This document shows, piece after piece, positions 11,358 to 23,575 of a stretch of 64,000 nt of DNA. This DNA is from Leuctra nigra (Eukaryota; Arthropoda; Insecta; Plecoptera; Leuctridae). Within the stretch, counting starts at the first letter, position 1, and the number at the start of each line of letters is the position of its first letter. A model generated the notes under the pieces. It ran no database searches and was not told the origin of the DNA. It was given only the letters and a program-made list of their open reading frames with translations. Both the position numbers and the translations under genes were made by a program. Location of the stretch: positions 28,948,309 through 29,012,308 of the forward strand of contig OW203766.1 of NCBI GenBank assembly GCA_934045905.1. The letters are read 5' to 3'.

Positions 11358-14300
11358 ATATTGCAGTAGTACTTACAAAGATGTCAGTAAGAATCAGATT
11401 TTGTAAAAAAAATCTTTGAATAATTTGTTAATCTCACGGAAAAATTGAAGTAAATAACACAGTGTGTCCTCCTACAGTACCTAACACTTATTATTTCAAT
11501 ACTTTAAGACTTGCTTTGACTACGACAGTAATAACAATGGCGTCTCGTTAGCACCAATATGTCAGGTGCGTCTACTCACCTAGCGTAACGCGCGCTCACC
11601 GCAGCTCGCAAAAACCAGGAGGCTTGTGTTGTCGGCAGTAACGCAGTCACTATTAGTCGGAATTATGTCTGAGTAAAACAAAGGTGGGATCACATTCCGC
11701 GGTTACTTTTCACATGTTCTCTCTCAGTCTACCACGAGACATAGATGGGAAGAGAATCGGATCGAGTTCTGCCCAAAGATTCCTTGATTACATGAATGCC
11801 GCTCATTAGCACTCAAAGAGGCAGACATGGACCAGAATATTGCCCATTCAAAATAAAGATACTCGTTTTTTGTCTGAGAATTGTCCTGTTTATTTTTTTT
11901 TTTGTTTTTTTACGAATATGCATAGGAATTGGTACAAATAAATTTAAAATACGAAAGTGACTGAAATTCTTTTGAAATATTTAAAATGTTTGAAGATACT
12001 GGGATATACACAGTTACATTTTATTTTACCATTAGGCGCATTAGGTGCATTTTGAAATAATTTGGAAAACTATTTGCCAAATATTTTTCCGGAAAATGCA
12101 GTAAAATTAACTCATTTTACTTCTGCCTCATAAAAACTGATGTAGATATATATTTCATTTATTATAATATACAACTATATGTTTATGTGTAACAACAAAT
12201 CAATCATGTTTTATTAGAGGAAAATTAATTCCCAAATGTACCTCAGTCCCATGTCATTGATGGATTTCAGTGAATATAATTGGATTACCGAAGTACCTCA
12301 CACTAATTAACCACACATTTTAATGGCCCTATAATTAACCACAAGAGACAGGTAACGGTCATTTTGCGGCGACATTTCGCTTGAAACACAACTCAAAGCT
12401 AAAATGATAATCGGGCAGAGTCCTCAGACGAACACTTCTGAGTTTTGTAGACTAAAATATAATAGAGCACGTTTTCACAGTTACTGAAGTATGTAACAGT
12501 AATATTAATTGACATTTTGTTGTAACATTACAAAAATATGTTTTACCTTTTATCCTGTGGTCTTTTTAGAAACATGTTTAGGATTTCTCACAGTAACGTC
12601 GTCGAAAATAAATAACACTTATACCTACATGCTGACAAAGAGAGAGAGATTCACAAATATAGCGTCTTCACACGCGTTTTCACAGACAACCAATATGGCT
12701 AAAATTTATTTGGGTTCACATTTTGGAAGCAACCGTTCAAAATGTGAACCACACCAACTATGATTTGTTTGTAGAGCTGTTTATGATTCATGCAAATTTG
12801 CTATTAGTTATTAATTACCTAGTGTAGTGCATTTCTAAGAGTATCTGTCAACCAAATACGTGGAATAAAATTTATCTCTGACATGATACTTTCATCCAAT
12901 AGACATTTTTATTTTTGGATAGCAATACTTATAATGATTGTATACATTTTCAATTTTCTCCAATATCAAAATGAACTCCTAGATTCTTTGTAAGGATATA
13001 TTTACAATTACGTTACGTAGTAATTAACTAAACGTTCCAATTAAACAAGTCAACAGTCATTTAATATGTCACAGTGTGAAATGACAGAGTCGTCAGATTT
13101 CAAAACCAGAGTCACAGATTACAGTATCACGTGACGCCGAATATTTTAGTCAAATTCGCTGATTACTATTTGATTCGTCGACAAAAGAGGACAATAATGG
13201 CCTCACTCAATGATTATGAGCGAGATTTGAAAGTGACGATAAAGGTTTGCAAGTGGGACGATCCCAACTCGTGCCCTGTAATTGTGACACAAGCCTTTTG
13301 ATCCATTTGGGCACGAAAAACACAACTTAATGGCGTCGGTGCAAATTATAGAGGTACTACAGTCATTGTTGCCAATCATTATACAATTGAAAAAAGGAGT
13401 CCCATTAATTAAATCAAGAGAGCAATTTGGAATTAAAACTAGACAGAGTGCAATAATTGTCAAGTTAAATGAGGAAGCGATGCGTTGCCAAATCAGCGTG
13501 TGTTGCTTGCATGACAATGAGATCTGTATCATGTTGCTATGGAAACAGAGGGTAACTTAGGATTAGTGGCAACAGTGTAGGTATTTAAATACAAGTTCGA
13601 ATTTTCTGATTTTTATACACTACACTTTTGACCAAGCACATCTATCACTAATGCGGCTAAATTGATTAGTGGTTGAGGCGGAATCAAATTTTGAAGTGAG
13701 GAAAGTACGATATATTTAATAAACATGAGTAAGAATAGAAATCGTTGAAATTGTAGAACCTGACGATTGTGGTTAAATCATCATATTTTACTCTACTTGA
13801 AAAAATCATATTAGATGGCAAAATGAAACCTACCTATGAGTATTTTCGAACTAATTAGGTCGGGAAAAAATTGTGGGTCGTCTTCTTACCTATCATTCAT
13901 AGCTTGCATGAGTTTCTTTTGTATACATCACCAATGCAATAATAGAATTTTCTTTGAGGGTGGACATTATTTTGGTGATAACAGGTCATGTAGGTTAATT
14001 AATCGTAAAAATGTGCGATTCTTTTGCATGTTGCATATTGTTTTGTTTTTTTACTGCCGGTATACAGAGGTCGCAGCTTTTTTTCGATCGAACTGAAATT
14101 TTGCACACATGTAGGGACCACCTCTGGGCGTTGCATACCCTAATTTTTTGGACATCCGCTGATTGGTTCTAATTAAAATAAATCCGAGTAATTTGAAACT
14201 TTGCCAAGTCATTGCGACCTACATTGTCTCTAATCCTACACAGCTTCAGCCAAATCCTCCAAATGGTTTAATTAGTTTAAATAATATCTTCTGATTGGTC

Positions 14301-14926
14301 GACAATCAAAATGTTCCGATTGTTAAAATTTTGCATGGTGATCAAGACCAATATTATCTAAACTTTTACTCATTCATTGTAAGCCCAATCAGTCAAGTAT
14401 TTATTGTAATTTTAAGAGTTTAGTATGGGATGTCACAAGAGATTGTGTCAAAAGTATGTATAGGTAAGTCACGACACATTGGATATGTTATTCATCCAAA
14501 GTATTTATTTGGAGATTGGAAAGTTGCAAAGAATATCGTCTTGTGCCGTGTTGTTTATCGTGACTGGGGATGTTACATGTTCTGTGCTCGCTCATCAACG
14601 TGTTACAGTGAGCGTTTTCCTAATAATATTAATTATTAACCTATAAATTATATTTTTTAAGTTAATGCTATTAACATCACCGGCGTAAACAATGCAAATT
14701 CTAAATTTATCATTTTCACATAATAAAAATCGTCCAAAACATCGCAACTGAACCGCTCGCTGTGTCGCTAGACAAGTAGAAAAGCCAGTACTCCACGACA
14801 CACACACAAGTACACCACCGCGTCTTTGTTACACGGTCTTTGACCTGGAAGGCTGTGGCTGGTGATATCTCGATGGCCGTGTCCAGGAGATGTGAACGAT
14901 CTAGATGGCTGTGCGTCATGCTTCAA
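11358..14926. other. Unassigned AT-rich DNA
   Basis: No gene is supported. At 14085-14370 a loose module (AAATTTTGCA near CTGATTGGT) appears about three times and looks like a diverged tandem duplication. Related words occur near 44090. A short (CA)n lies at about 14801-14812. Confidence 0.4.
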
Positions 14927-14999
14927 TCAGCACGTGACTACACCACGTGACTGCACCACGTGACAGGCGCTACGTCACGAGTGTGATCGCTGAGATGTC
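14927..14999. promoter_or_regulatory. Cluster of CACGTGAC E-boxes
   Basis: Three CACGTGAC words occur at about 16-bp spacing (CAGCACGTGACTACAC, CACCACGTGACTGCAC, CACCACGTGACAGG), followed by CTACGTCACG, a CRE-like site. CACGTG is the core of bHLH-type E-boxes. The regular spacing could equally be a three-copy 16-bp minisatellite. No gene start is seen beside it. Confidence 0.35.
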
Positions 15000-15807
15000 C
15001 ATGGCTGTCGTGACTACAAGGTCCATGGCAGGCTCAAGACACATGGGAGATCACACGGGATTTTACAAATTAAAACATAGGAGGACAACTTAGTGAAAAT
15101 AATTGAATACGTACTTGGAAAACGCTCGGTGAACGAGTTGATTTGCGAGCATTCACGCATCAAATATTATACTGAGAACAGTCAGATTATCCATCAGTAA
15201 AGAGGAGTATGAACTACGGGTAAATCAATTTTTCTGTGAAACAAAAAGACCTATCTTGATAGAAATTAATTGTAGAACTGGTAATTGCCTGCTGTTACTA
15301 TGTTCGAATGTAATGCTAAAAATACACAAAGAAATTTCGAGTAATAAATTTAAGATCGAGAAACAGAAATGCACAGATGCTAATATTTGTCAATGCTTCT
15401 AAAATCTAATTAAAGCGAGTTTCTTTTTTACAAAACAAGTATACTGATTCTGATAAAATACACTCGGGCACTGGACAAAGAAAAAACAAATCTGCATGAC
15501 TGGTGGTCAGGTTCCTTGACAATTAATCCTTGTTATTATCAATGAAATCATAGCTCACTTTCAAGATTGAGTCGAGAAGATCGCATCTGATCATGTGATC
15601 AATCCAAGCCAATCAGTAAATCCGATTTTTCTCGACGATTCTCTCGTTCTACTTGGTCGAATGTACGTGATATTCAGTAACAAGACTGTCTAGATTTAGT
15701 AAACATCATTAATGTTCTGTCGGCAAAACAATCACACAGGACAAGGCGATCACCCGAAGTGTAAAAAAGCTCAGACAAGTGTATCGATTGAATAATCTGT
15801 TAAAACT
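15000..15807. other. No gene recognised
   Basis: Nothing supportable was seen beyond AT-rich sequence with a few GATCATGTGATC-like words near 15590. Confidence 0.45.
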
Positions 15808-15846
15808 CGCAAATAACGTGAATAACGTGAATAACGTGAGCCACGT
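15808..15846 (+). repeat. Short tandem repeat, AATAACGTG x3
   Basis: The 9-bp unit AATAACGTG occurs three times in tandem, followed by AGCCACGTGG. An octamer-like ATTTGCAT follows about 35 bp later. This is either a minisatellite or part of a regulatory block. Confidence 0.5.
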
Positions 15847-16301
15847 GGCGTACGTGCCGCTCTCATGTGACCAGTGATTTGCATGTAATTCTTTTTTAAT
15901 AAATGACCGGTTGGGGAGCCACCGTCGATAGTTGAATAACACCATCCGGACGCACTCATTGACTTTTCAATTACAGTACTTCAGTACAGTCGCGTTCAAG
16001 AGTGTCTACACCCACGCGCTGAGGTGTTACGAGTGTACTCTTGAGGTATTTGCAAGGTTACAGTTGGATGTGGCAGAGAAATATATTAACTAAATATGTC
16101 AGTTCGCAAAAGAGTTTTATTTACTGGAGATAAGTTGGATTCAACGTAATAAAGATAAAAGTAAAAGATATAACGATAAACCAAGTTAAAATAATATTTG
16201 AATAACGTAAATTAAAGAATAAGGAATGAAATAAGATTATATATGAAATATGTTTGTTAAAAAAAATTTAATTCACATTTTTTTTGCAGTACAAAACGAT
16301 T
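15847..16301. other. No gene recognised
   Basis: AT-rich DNA. The minus-strand open frame 15709-15945 carries the translation of the AATAACGTG repeat and is not supported as a gene. Confidence 0.45.
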
Positions 16302-16560
16302 TTTATTTGAGCAGCGACCGATTATAGTTCTAGTTCCCCAAGGATATTATAATCCTAAAGACGTAATATCTGAACTATACAGTAGTGCCAAAGAATCGCT
16401 AAGCTCATTGCTGATTGCGATTGTGGAGCTGACATCGTCTTCGAGTGTCCTTTCAGGAAATACTCTGGTGATTTTGCAGACTTCATCAGCGTGACTCCAT
16501 ATGCAATATCGAGATGGCTGACGAACCTCGACGTTCAATTGCACTTTTCTTGTAATTCTA
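16302..16560 (-). CDS. Possible 3'-terminal exon of an unidentified minus-strand gene
   Basis: On the minus strand a pyrimidine-rich stretch ending in TTTTAG precedes about 70 open codons. These run to a stop at about 16347, and an AATAAA polyadenylation signal (complement at 16302-16307) follows about 40 bp later. The translated sequence is of mixed composition, including WSHADEVCKITRVFPERTLE, unlike the low-complexity frames around it. I recognise no family. No upstream exon could be linked: a possible donor (CTAG|GTAAAT) near 16677 is only suggestive. The acceptor, stop and poly(A) order is what makes this worth recording. It may still be chance. Confidence 0.28.
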
Positions 16561-17681
16561 AAATAATTATATAGTGCAATATATAAGTTATTATGATAAG
16601 TATTATCTCAAGCCTTTATGTTATCTTCGTACCTTCTGATAAACAAAGAAATAATTAATTCTATGCTATTTACCTAGGTACGACCTATTAACCTCCATAT
16701 TCATGCACCTAACATCACATGTATGTAATGTAATTTCAGCTTTTCTTCTTTCGTCACTTTGAAGTAAAATGTGTTTACTTATCAAAAGTCAGGACGAAGA
16801 ACAGTGAACGATCATAGACAGAAATGAGTGACATTCTGGTTGCTTTTGTCGCGTGCGGTACCTGATGTGCAGTCACGTGTTCGGTCGAAATGGACTTTTT
16901 CGGCGCTGTCCAGGAGGGAGGGGGGAGGGGAGATGAAAGTGAAATCAGTTCGATTGGATATCGAGCAAATGGTGTTTTACCGCATTGCGCCCCGGATCAC
17001 GTGATTACCTTGTATAATTCACAGCGCCATGTTTACGTCAGGTGTAGGTCACAATTATACTTTATTATGTCATGTGACATTGATCCTAGTTGATCCATCA
17101 CCGCCAGGTCTGTCACACCTGAATTGTTCAGTTGTCGCCTGGTTTATGTTTACATAAATTAACTGAGTATTAACGAAATGCAGGACATTCAGATCCCTTG
17201 TCATGAGATGCACTTAGGGCCGATATTATAACTAGCAGTTATAGTAATGTTTAATATTTAATCTCCACTTAAGGAAATTTGGTGTATTACCATTATTAAG
17301 CTGCAGTATCGCAGCTAAATTACGGTTACATTAACTGCAGTTTATTTATTAACCGGCACTGAACTTCCATTTTGAAGCAAATGCTATTTGCCGGTTTTAA
17401 CAAAGTAATATAGCGTATATATAGATCGTGGTTTCTCATGAATTATTCCCCCAGTTTAATATCCTTATGTAAGTTTCATTTCAAGCGTTCCATTGGCATT
17501 TGAGTCGTTTCAAAATACCGTTCCGTAATCATTTTCATTACTACTTGTATTTAGTTTAATATTTACTTACGATATAATTTCTACTACTCCTAATCTATTC
17601 ATGAATTTTGACCACACACGAGTTCTTATCGTTATTTTTCCAAATTTCATAAATTAATAGTGATGTAAAGGGTAAGCTTTT
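16561..17681. other. No gene recognised
   Basis: Contains a purine-rich GGGAGGGGGGAGGGGAG stretch at about 16913-16929 and several TCACGTGA words. No supported features. Confidence 0.45.
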
Positions 17682-17780
17682 ATTGCTCCGTTAAATCCAT
17701 TTGCATTGCTCCGTTTTCATTGCTCCGTTAAATCAGTTGTCACTTACTTATCATTCTAGGAATATCATTGTTGTTGCCAT
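17682..17780 (+). repeat. ATTGCTCCGTT repeat, related to the element at 36603
   Basis: ATTGCTCCGTT occurs three times (17682, 17705 and 17719). The third copy is followed by CAGTTGTCACTT, GGAATATCATTG and TTGTTGCCATAG. These match the order CAATGCTCTGTTAAAACCAG, GGAATGTCATTGG, TTGTTGCCATGG in the terminal-inverted-repeat element at 36603-36723. It is an internal or half copy of that family. Confidence 0.5.
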
Positions 17781-19479
17781 AGAATCCACTGGTTTAATAT
17801 AGATAAAAAGGTAGACTGATAACGATCTATACGATCAATAATAGATAAACATTGATAAAACGATCCTTAATGAATGTGTAGATAAATGGTCCACAATCTA
17901 TTAGAAATCAGAGTTGATAATAATTGAAACAAATGGCCCGGAACATTGCAAAGCACAGCTTTTAACAGACCAACAAGAGTAGAAGATGCCATAATGATCC
18001 CATTCCCTTGTTTCTTTGTCTTCTAACTACCTCTACTAACCATAAAGATGGTTGACACAAACGAGGCAACCGCGACCACTGCAGCCACCATTACAACAAT
18101 ATTTATGCAACCAAGTGACCTGATGTGTTACCAACCTAACACTTATAACCTGGAAACGCGCCAATGTCTAAGAACGACCCTGGGTGATATTTTGTATCGA
18201 GCTTTCCACGTTTCACCGGTTTTCAACCCTTACTTCGGAGCTGAAAGAATCCTGCGAGGATAAAGTACAGTTTAAATCGAATATATGTCGTCAGAGTGAA
18301 AAAAAATCTGCTGATTTGTGAACGGAGATCCTTTTTTTGAATAGGGAAGTGAGGTTATGGGTTTGAACTTTTTGTCTGCAAAATGGCGGCCTTTTAAAAA
18401 TACATTTGTTACGCGGCTAAAGTGCATGAACAAGTTAGATTGGTGTTTTCGGCAATACTCAAGAACTTTTGCTGGAGTAAACTTTTCGTGGAAATTTTGA
18501 ATCTTGGAGCGGCAATGGGCGATGGGACATTCAAGACGTGATAAGAGTAAGACCAGAAAATTCAAACTATAGATATTTTGCAAATGAAGAAGTCTGCTAA
18601 ATATTCTAGGATGAACAGTATTTTTTGTCATATAGGCCTAAAACACTTACAAGAAATCTTACATCCCTTTTAGAAGTGAATTAGTTTTTGATTTCGTGAA
18701 TGTGATATAGTTTTAAAACATGATAAATTGATCAGTTCCATATTTTTGGACCCGATTTTTCTAAATAAAAGTGTTTTCGAAAAAGTTATGTTACAAAACA
18801 TGTGCCAGATGGAAACAGTCGTAAAAATTACAATATTCTCGACATTGTCCAATTTGATCTTCACCATTTTGCTCAATATTCCGCTCTAGATATTGAACAA
18901 AACCTAATGGCCGATATATGTATATTTGAAAAAATGATTTATCGAGAAAGAATACTTGAAGAATTTTTATCGACAACGCGGGTTACATTGCAGATCATAA
19001 ATCTCGCAAACCCCGAGATAGTCAAATGTATGCAAACGAGACTTTCTTCCCAGACGCAGACTTTTTCTTCTCAACATGAAATTGCATTGGATGGGCGCAG
19101 GTTTCATTCTGTTTTGTTGCATGCTTCACAGTGTGTGAGGCACCATATTTTATATTGACAGCTACTTGGATGATGTGCATGATGTGATGGATTGGATTCA
19201 AACCAGGAGCGGTTAGATTTACAGATTTGATGATTTATTTTCATTCAAATTCAATGTTTCATCCAATAAGGAAGAATTCAAATCAAAAGTCACGATATAA
19301 TATAATAAGCATGTGGTAAGTGTCAATTTTCATCATATGATCCCAGATGAAATTTCAACCCATCGAAATGTCTTCAAACATATGTGAGAGTAAGAAGAAA
19401 ATGTAATAAGTTTATATTACTGAAGGGTGCAGGCGAATAGCGATACAAGTTCATGAGACAGAGGAGTCATCTGGAGGTC
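17781..19479. other. Unassigned DNA with a weak short ORF
   Basis: A 71-codon ATG-initiated frame at 18048-18263 (+) has an acceptable start context (AAAGATGG) and mixed composition, but no recognised family, splice partner or poly(A) signal. The 119-codon (-) frame at 18272-18631 and the 118-codon (+) frame at 18802-19158 are not convincing. Confidence 0.35.
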
Positions 19480-19599
19480 GATTCTAGAACGTTTTCCCAA
19501 TTCCATTCTGATGGAATCCGACCACGGCGATAGGGATTAACATTGCATGGAATCAAATTCCAGTGGGACTGGGAATGTAAAAGTTCTAGAATAGGGCCC
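19480..19599. repeat. Foldback element, GGATTAACATTG family, copy 1
   Basis: The left end GATTCTAGAACGTTTTCCCA and the right end TGTAAAAGTTCTAGAAT are inverted complements with minor differences, and the outer flank reads AGGGCCC. The centre reads ATAGGGATTAACATTG. The hairpin at 55498-55591 has related ends (GATTCTATAAC) and the same centre, which defines a small family. Confidence 0.65.
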
Positions 19600-21233
19600 C
19601 AGCAGTCGCTTGTCATTCTATTGAGAGAATTTGCTAAAACATACTTTATCAATAGATCTTCATCGAACGCAAATTGGATAGAATCAATCAATTTTATATT
19701 AAATATCTTATCATTTTTCTTGCAAAATCGTCCAGGAAAGTTGCACGACATTAATGTCCTTCCCATTTGGACAAGACCTGGCAAAACCAACCGCTTGAAT
19801 TTTTAACTTCTCATCTCTTAAGCACCCCGTCTTAGATCTTATCTGCGGGGATAACGGGTCAAAAATAAAACAAGAAAGGAGAATGTGATCAAATAAATCC
19901 CCGATCCCTAAGGCCGAACTAATATTCCTCCCACCTCCCCCTCCCCCTTGTTCCCAGAAGTAATCCAGTTCCCGAGTTCTTCAAACTATGTGTGGGAGAG
20001 AGCGAGAGAGAGAGCGAGAGAGAGAGAGAGGGGGGGGGGGGGGGGAAGGGTGGGAGCTGTAATGAGATTTCACAGAAAGTGAGTCGCAAACTCACGACAC
20101 TGAAAAGATTTCTTCTTGAAAATATCCAAAGAGTACCGAAAACAACATATTGAAATTTAGTGCAATTTCGGGTGAAAATGGTGTATCAGTAATAAATGGG
20201 CACTGTGATCAATTCAAATTTATTAATATATTCATGCAATTTTTAGTCATAAATGTCTATGCATTTTCACCTTTTGTTAAGTTGAAACCAAATAATATGT
20301 CAATTGGACCATTATGGTCATTTAAAATTACAAAAAATTTACAAAGTTTGCCATGGTCTGAAGTTATTTTTTCTCTACAGACTAGATTGCGCTCTTCTGG
20401 AAGTTTTGTTACTTAGGTAAATCACAAGTCACACCGATCTATCGATCTATCAAATCTATCGAACTGGATTTTTGCGTACACACTAATATAATTCCAATAT
20501 ATACTGCAGTTTTTTTAGGATGATAGCAAAATGTGAGCAAGGATCACGTAATAGATCGCATAATCTAATATTATAATCCTTGATCATTGATCATTTAGTG
20601 GGTTGGTTTGAGGTGTTGCACATACGAGAGTTGCACAGAGCGTTTTTCAAGTTAGACTATAGAGTATTTATCAGCCAAAATGTTCCTTCATAGCTACGAA
20701 GAGCTTGGACAATACTTTCAGAACCAGGAGTATTTTATCAGCTCTTATTTAAAATGTCCACAACATCGAGCCACGATATTGTTGGAATCGATTACAGGGT
20801 AATCGCAGCAGAGATATCGATAATCGATACCTGTTTAGAGTCGCTTGAGAAAACTTCACTTGGGCGACGACATCTCGCCGACTGAGCCACCGGAGATAAC
20901 ACGATCTCGAGAATAATCCATTGTATGGCCGCCAGGATCGTGCAGAGCCGTCAACTTTTAATCTTGGAGGAGAAGAAAAGTCTGAAAAAGTTCTCTTGAT
21001 GGATGAACTTGGTATAATGTTTGATAGTTTTCTCATAATATATATAAGCCGATATGCTCGTTGACTTTGAAAGCTCGAGTAAAGAATGGAGGATGAGAGA
21101 AAGAGATAATGCCAAAATAAAGACATTCATTAAACAAGCTTCATAGGTTGCTTCGTGGTCTAGCCACTATCTGTCATTCTGAGATATGGTTCCAAATCGC
21201 TCATTCTGATGAAGTTGTAAAAGGTTTTATCAG
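19600..21233. other. Unassigned DNA; GA microsatellite with poly-G; weak candidate exon
   Basis: Holds a (GA)n tract followed by a 16-17-base G run at about 19992-20046. An ATG at 20681 (context CCAAAATG) opens a 40-codon frame that ends just past a GGTAAT donor-like site near 20800. With no supporting partner exon I leave it as a note only. The 125-codon (-) frame at 20749-21126 is unsupported. Confidence 0.35.
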
Positions 21234-22255
21234 TTTAAGGATGATCTAGACCACGTGACCACCTACGTCATGCCCTGCAATCTTCAAAACGAATCAGGCC
21301 GCCATTACATTTTTAAGAAGAAAAGATGGGTTCACTTTCGTTCGAATAACTTCATAATTACCCTAGCTACAATAATTCGGTCAAGGACTGGGGTGTTAAT
21401 AAAATATCGCTCTCAATGTTTCATATGAGACTTTAATAATGAAAATGCTTTACTGAACTAAAAAGTGGGTTTTCACTACGTCAAAACGTCGGCAAAACGT
21501 CGACCACGACACGCAAATCAAGTCTCATTAATCTGGACAATACGAAAATATTAAACACATACCTGCAATTATGATCCATACGATATTCCTTATTTTTCAC
21601 GACGATATTTTCATATCTTTTACAAGCACAACACATCTCCAAATTACTTCAACGAGCCTACATATTACATCGTCTTGCTCCTCGTATTTAAGTTTTGTCT
21701 ACTGTCAGGTTAGAACCACTGCCTTCTTTATTATGACTTTTCGAAGCAAGGTCAGAAGTTTCCAAGGTTGTTTCTTTGGCGTGACAGTAAAACAAAACTT
21801 AAATACGAGGAGCAAGACGGTGTAATATGTAGGCTCGTTGAAGTAATTTGGAGATATGTTGTGCTTGTAAAAGATATGAAAATATCGTCGTGAAAAATAA
21901 GGAATATCGTATAGATCATAACTGCAGGTATGTGTTTAATATTTTCGTATTGTCCAGATTAATGAGACTTGATTTGCGTGTCGTGGTCGACGTTTTGCCG
22001 ACGTTTTGACGTAGTGAAAACCCACTTTTTAGTTCAGTAAAGCATTTTCATTATTAAGTGTCATATGAAACATTGAGAGCGATCTTTTATTAACACCCCA
22101 GTCCTTGACCGAATTATTGTAGCTAGGGTAATTATGAAGTTATTCGAACGAAAGTGAACCCATCTTTTCTTCTTAAAAATGTAATGGCGGTCTGATTCGT
22201 TTTGAAGATTGCAGGGCATGACGTAGGTGGTCACGTGGTCTAGATCATCCTTAAA
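21234..22255. repeat. Long near-perfect inverted repeat (474-bp arms, 74-bp spacer)
   Basis: The left arm 21234-21707 and right arm 21782-22255 are inverted complements. I count fewer than about a dozen differences by eye, so identity is roughly 97-98%. The outer ends read TTTAAGGATGATCTAGACCA and its complement. The arms carry no recognisable coding sequence. A transcript across it would fold into a very long hairpin. It could be a recent inverted duplication or a foldback element. No terminal duplication of flanking sequence is obvious. Confidence 0.9.
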
Positions 22256-22584
22256 GAGCCGGCTGTTCACAATTAATTATCACCACCTTTCTAAAAACAA
22301 TGTGTCAAACAACGTGTCAACAATGTTAGCAAATTTAAACAATTTAATTTTATACTTACTCTATTCTGTTAGAGTGTTTACATTTGATTGTAATTCTCAC
22401 TTTTAATTCGAATTGACCAGTGAAATTCACATTTAAAAAATAAAATTGCAGTGATAAGAGGGAGCTGGATTTTTGCTTACATTAGGTAATACGGATTTAT
22501 TTTATTTTCCTCTGGCTTGATTTAATTATTGGAAAATTGAGCGTCCTGATCACAGTTCAAACTCGAATTCTGGTCGAATCCGGA
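22256..22584. other. AT-rich DNA, no gene recognised
   Basis: The segment just after the inverted repeat contains duplicated AACAATGTGTCAAACAACGTG words only. Confidence 0.45.
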
Positions 22585-22692
22585 ATTTTAAAAGTTATAG
22601 AATAGGGCTCATCAGGTCAATGCTAATCTATCACAAGAGTTGTCGATCGACTGTCGACAACTTATACGACCTCGACGCTGGTTTGTTGCAAT
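22585..22692 (+). repeat. Chimeric repeat: end of one foldback family joined to half of another
   Basis: 22585-22610 (TTTTAAAAGTTATAGAATAG then GGCTC) matches the right end of the GGATTAACATTG family at 19576-19598. It is followed within about 6 bp by GTCAATGCTAATCTATC, AAGAGTTGTCGATCG and a GACGCTGGTTT end that match the right arm of the TCGATCGA family at 2755-2825. Two families therefore abut, which suggests nested insertion or deletion. Confidence 0.5.
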
Positions 22693-22739
22693 TTGACTTC
22701 TGCTCAGCGATCTCTTTGTCAGAGTTAGATTCAGTTGCA

Positions 22740-23016
22740 TGAGCAAGTTTATCGCGGACAGTAAACCGATCCGTGTCGAAGTTTGCTGTACCGGAAGTCG
22801 TCGGACGTGACGGCCTGTTTCCGGTACGTTAATCCTCGACGTCGCGACGCCGGCGTCCAGGGCGGCGCGACGCTCGACGTGGCGACCGACCGAACTACAA
22901 CACTACTTGTGGGCATTACTTTCACTGAGAGCAGCGTCGTCAGCTGTGGGGGAAGCTTTCCGCAAGCGATACAAGCGTTGCGGGTTGACATGGTTCATTT
23001 TCAGATTACCAGTTAG
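22740..23016. other. CpG-rich islet with an open frame on each strand
   Basis: A CpG-dense block (for example GACGTCGCGACGCCGGCGTC) in AT-rich surroundings. A plus-strand frame is open from just after the TAA at about 22760 to 23016, and a minus-strand frame is open over 22749-22991. Neither translation is recognised. A CGG|GTACGT donor-like site lies inside it. It could be a first exon or promoter, or a decayed repeat. Confidence 0.3.
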
Positions 23017-23394
23017 CTTTATAAACACACAATGTATATGTAATTAAGACTAATTTAGGTTATAAGTTTAATTCAATATGTTACACTCTTTAGTCTGGAG
23101 TCGCTCTTATAAGAGTGTCTGCAAAAACAGTAAAATTAATCGTGCATCCAATATAGCTCACAATAAGATATAAAAAATTAAAAATTTTAGTTTTTTTTTT
23201 AAATTTTAAATTTTAAATTTTTAAATTTTTAATGAAAATTGGTTTCATTATAAATTCCAAACTGTAAAGGATATATTATTTATTAAATTATTTTTCCTTG
23301 TAATTACGTTTGACATCGGACGACTCGATTGTAATTTGTAAGGCAAGAGAGTAAGTTCCTAAAATGATGAATGGAATGAATTGCCGTTGCGACC
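23017..23394. other. Low-complexity AT DNA
   Basis: Contains a (AAATTTT)n-like tract at about 23168-23235. No gene is present. Confidence 0.5.
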
Positions 23395-23575
23395 AGTAGA
23401 AACGTGAAGAGAATCGAACCCAGTTCTCCTAGTGACAGCAGGGCTCTATGCACTGAACTCTCTGGTCAGAGAATGATGTATAGCTCTCTTATGTCACGTC
23501 ACGACCGACTCCTTCCCACCACATCATCCTCATAATCATTAATCATTCGACAACGCCTTTACATTCACCATGAGT
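23395..23575. mobile_element. SINE remnants: tRNA-like head (-) beside SINE body (+)
   Basis: On the minus strand 23395-23475 reads a tRNA-like head with a B box (GGGTTCGATTC). Next to it on the plus strand, CACGACCGACTCCTTCCCAC and TCATCCTCATAATCATTAAT match the SINE body. The two parts lie in opposite orientations, so this is a rearranged or nested pair. Confidence 0.45.
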
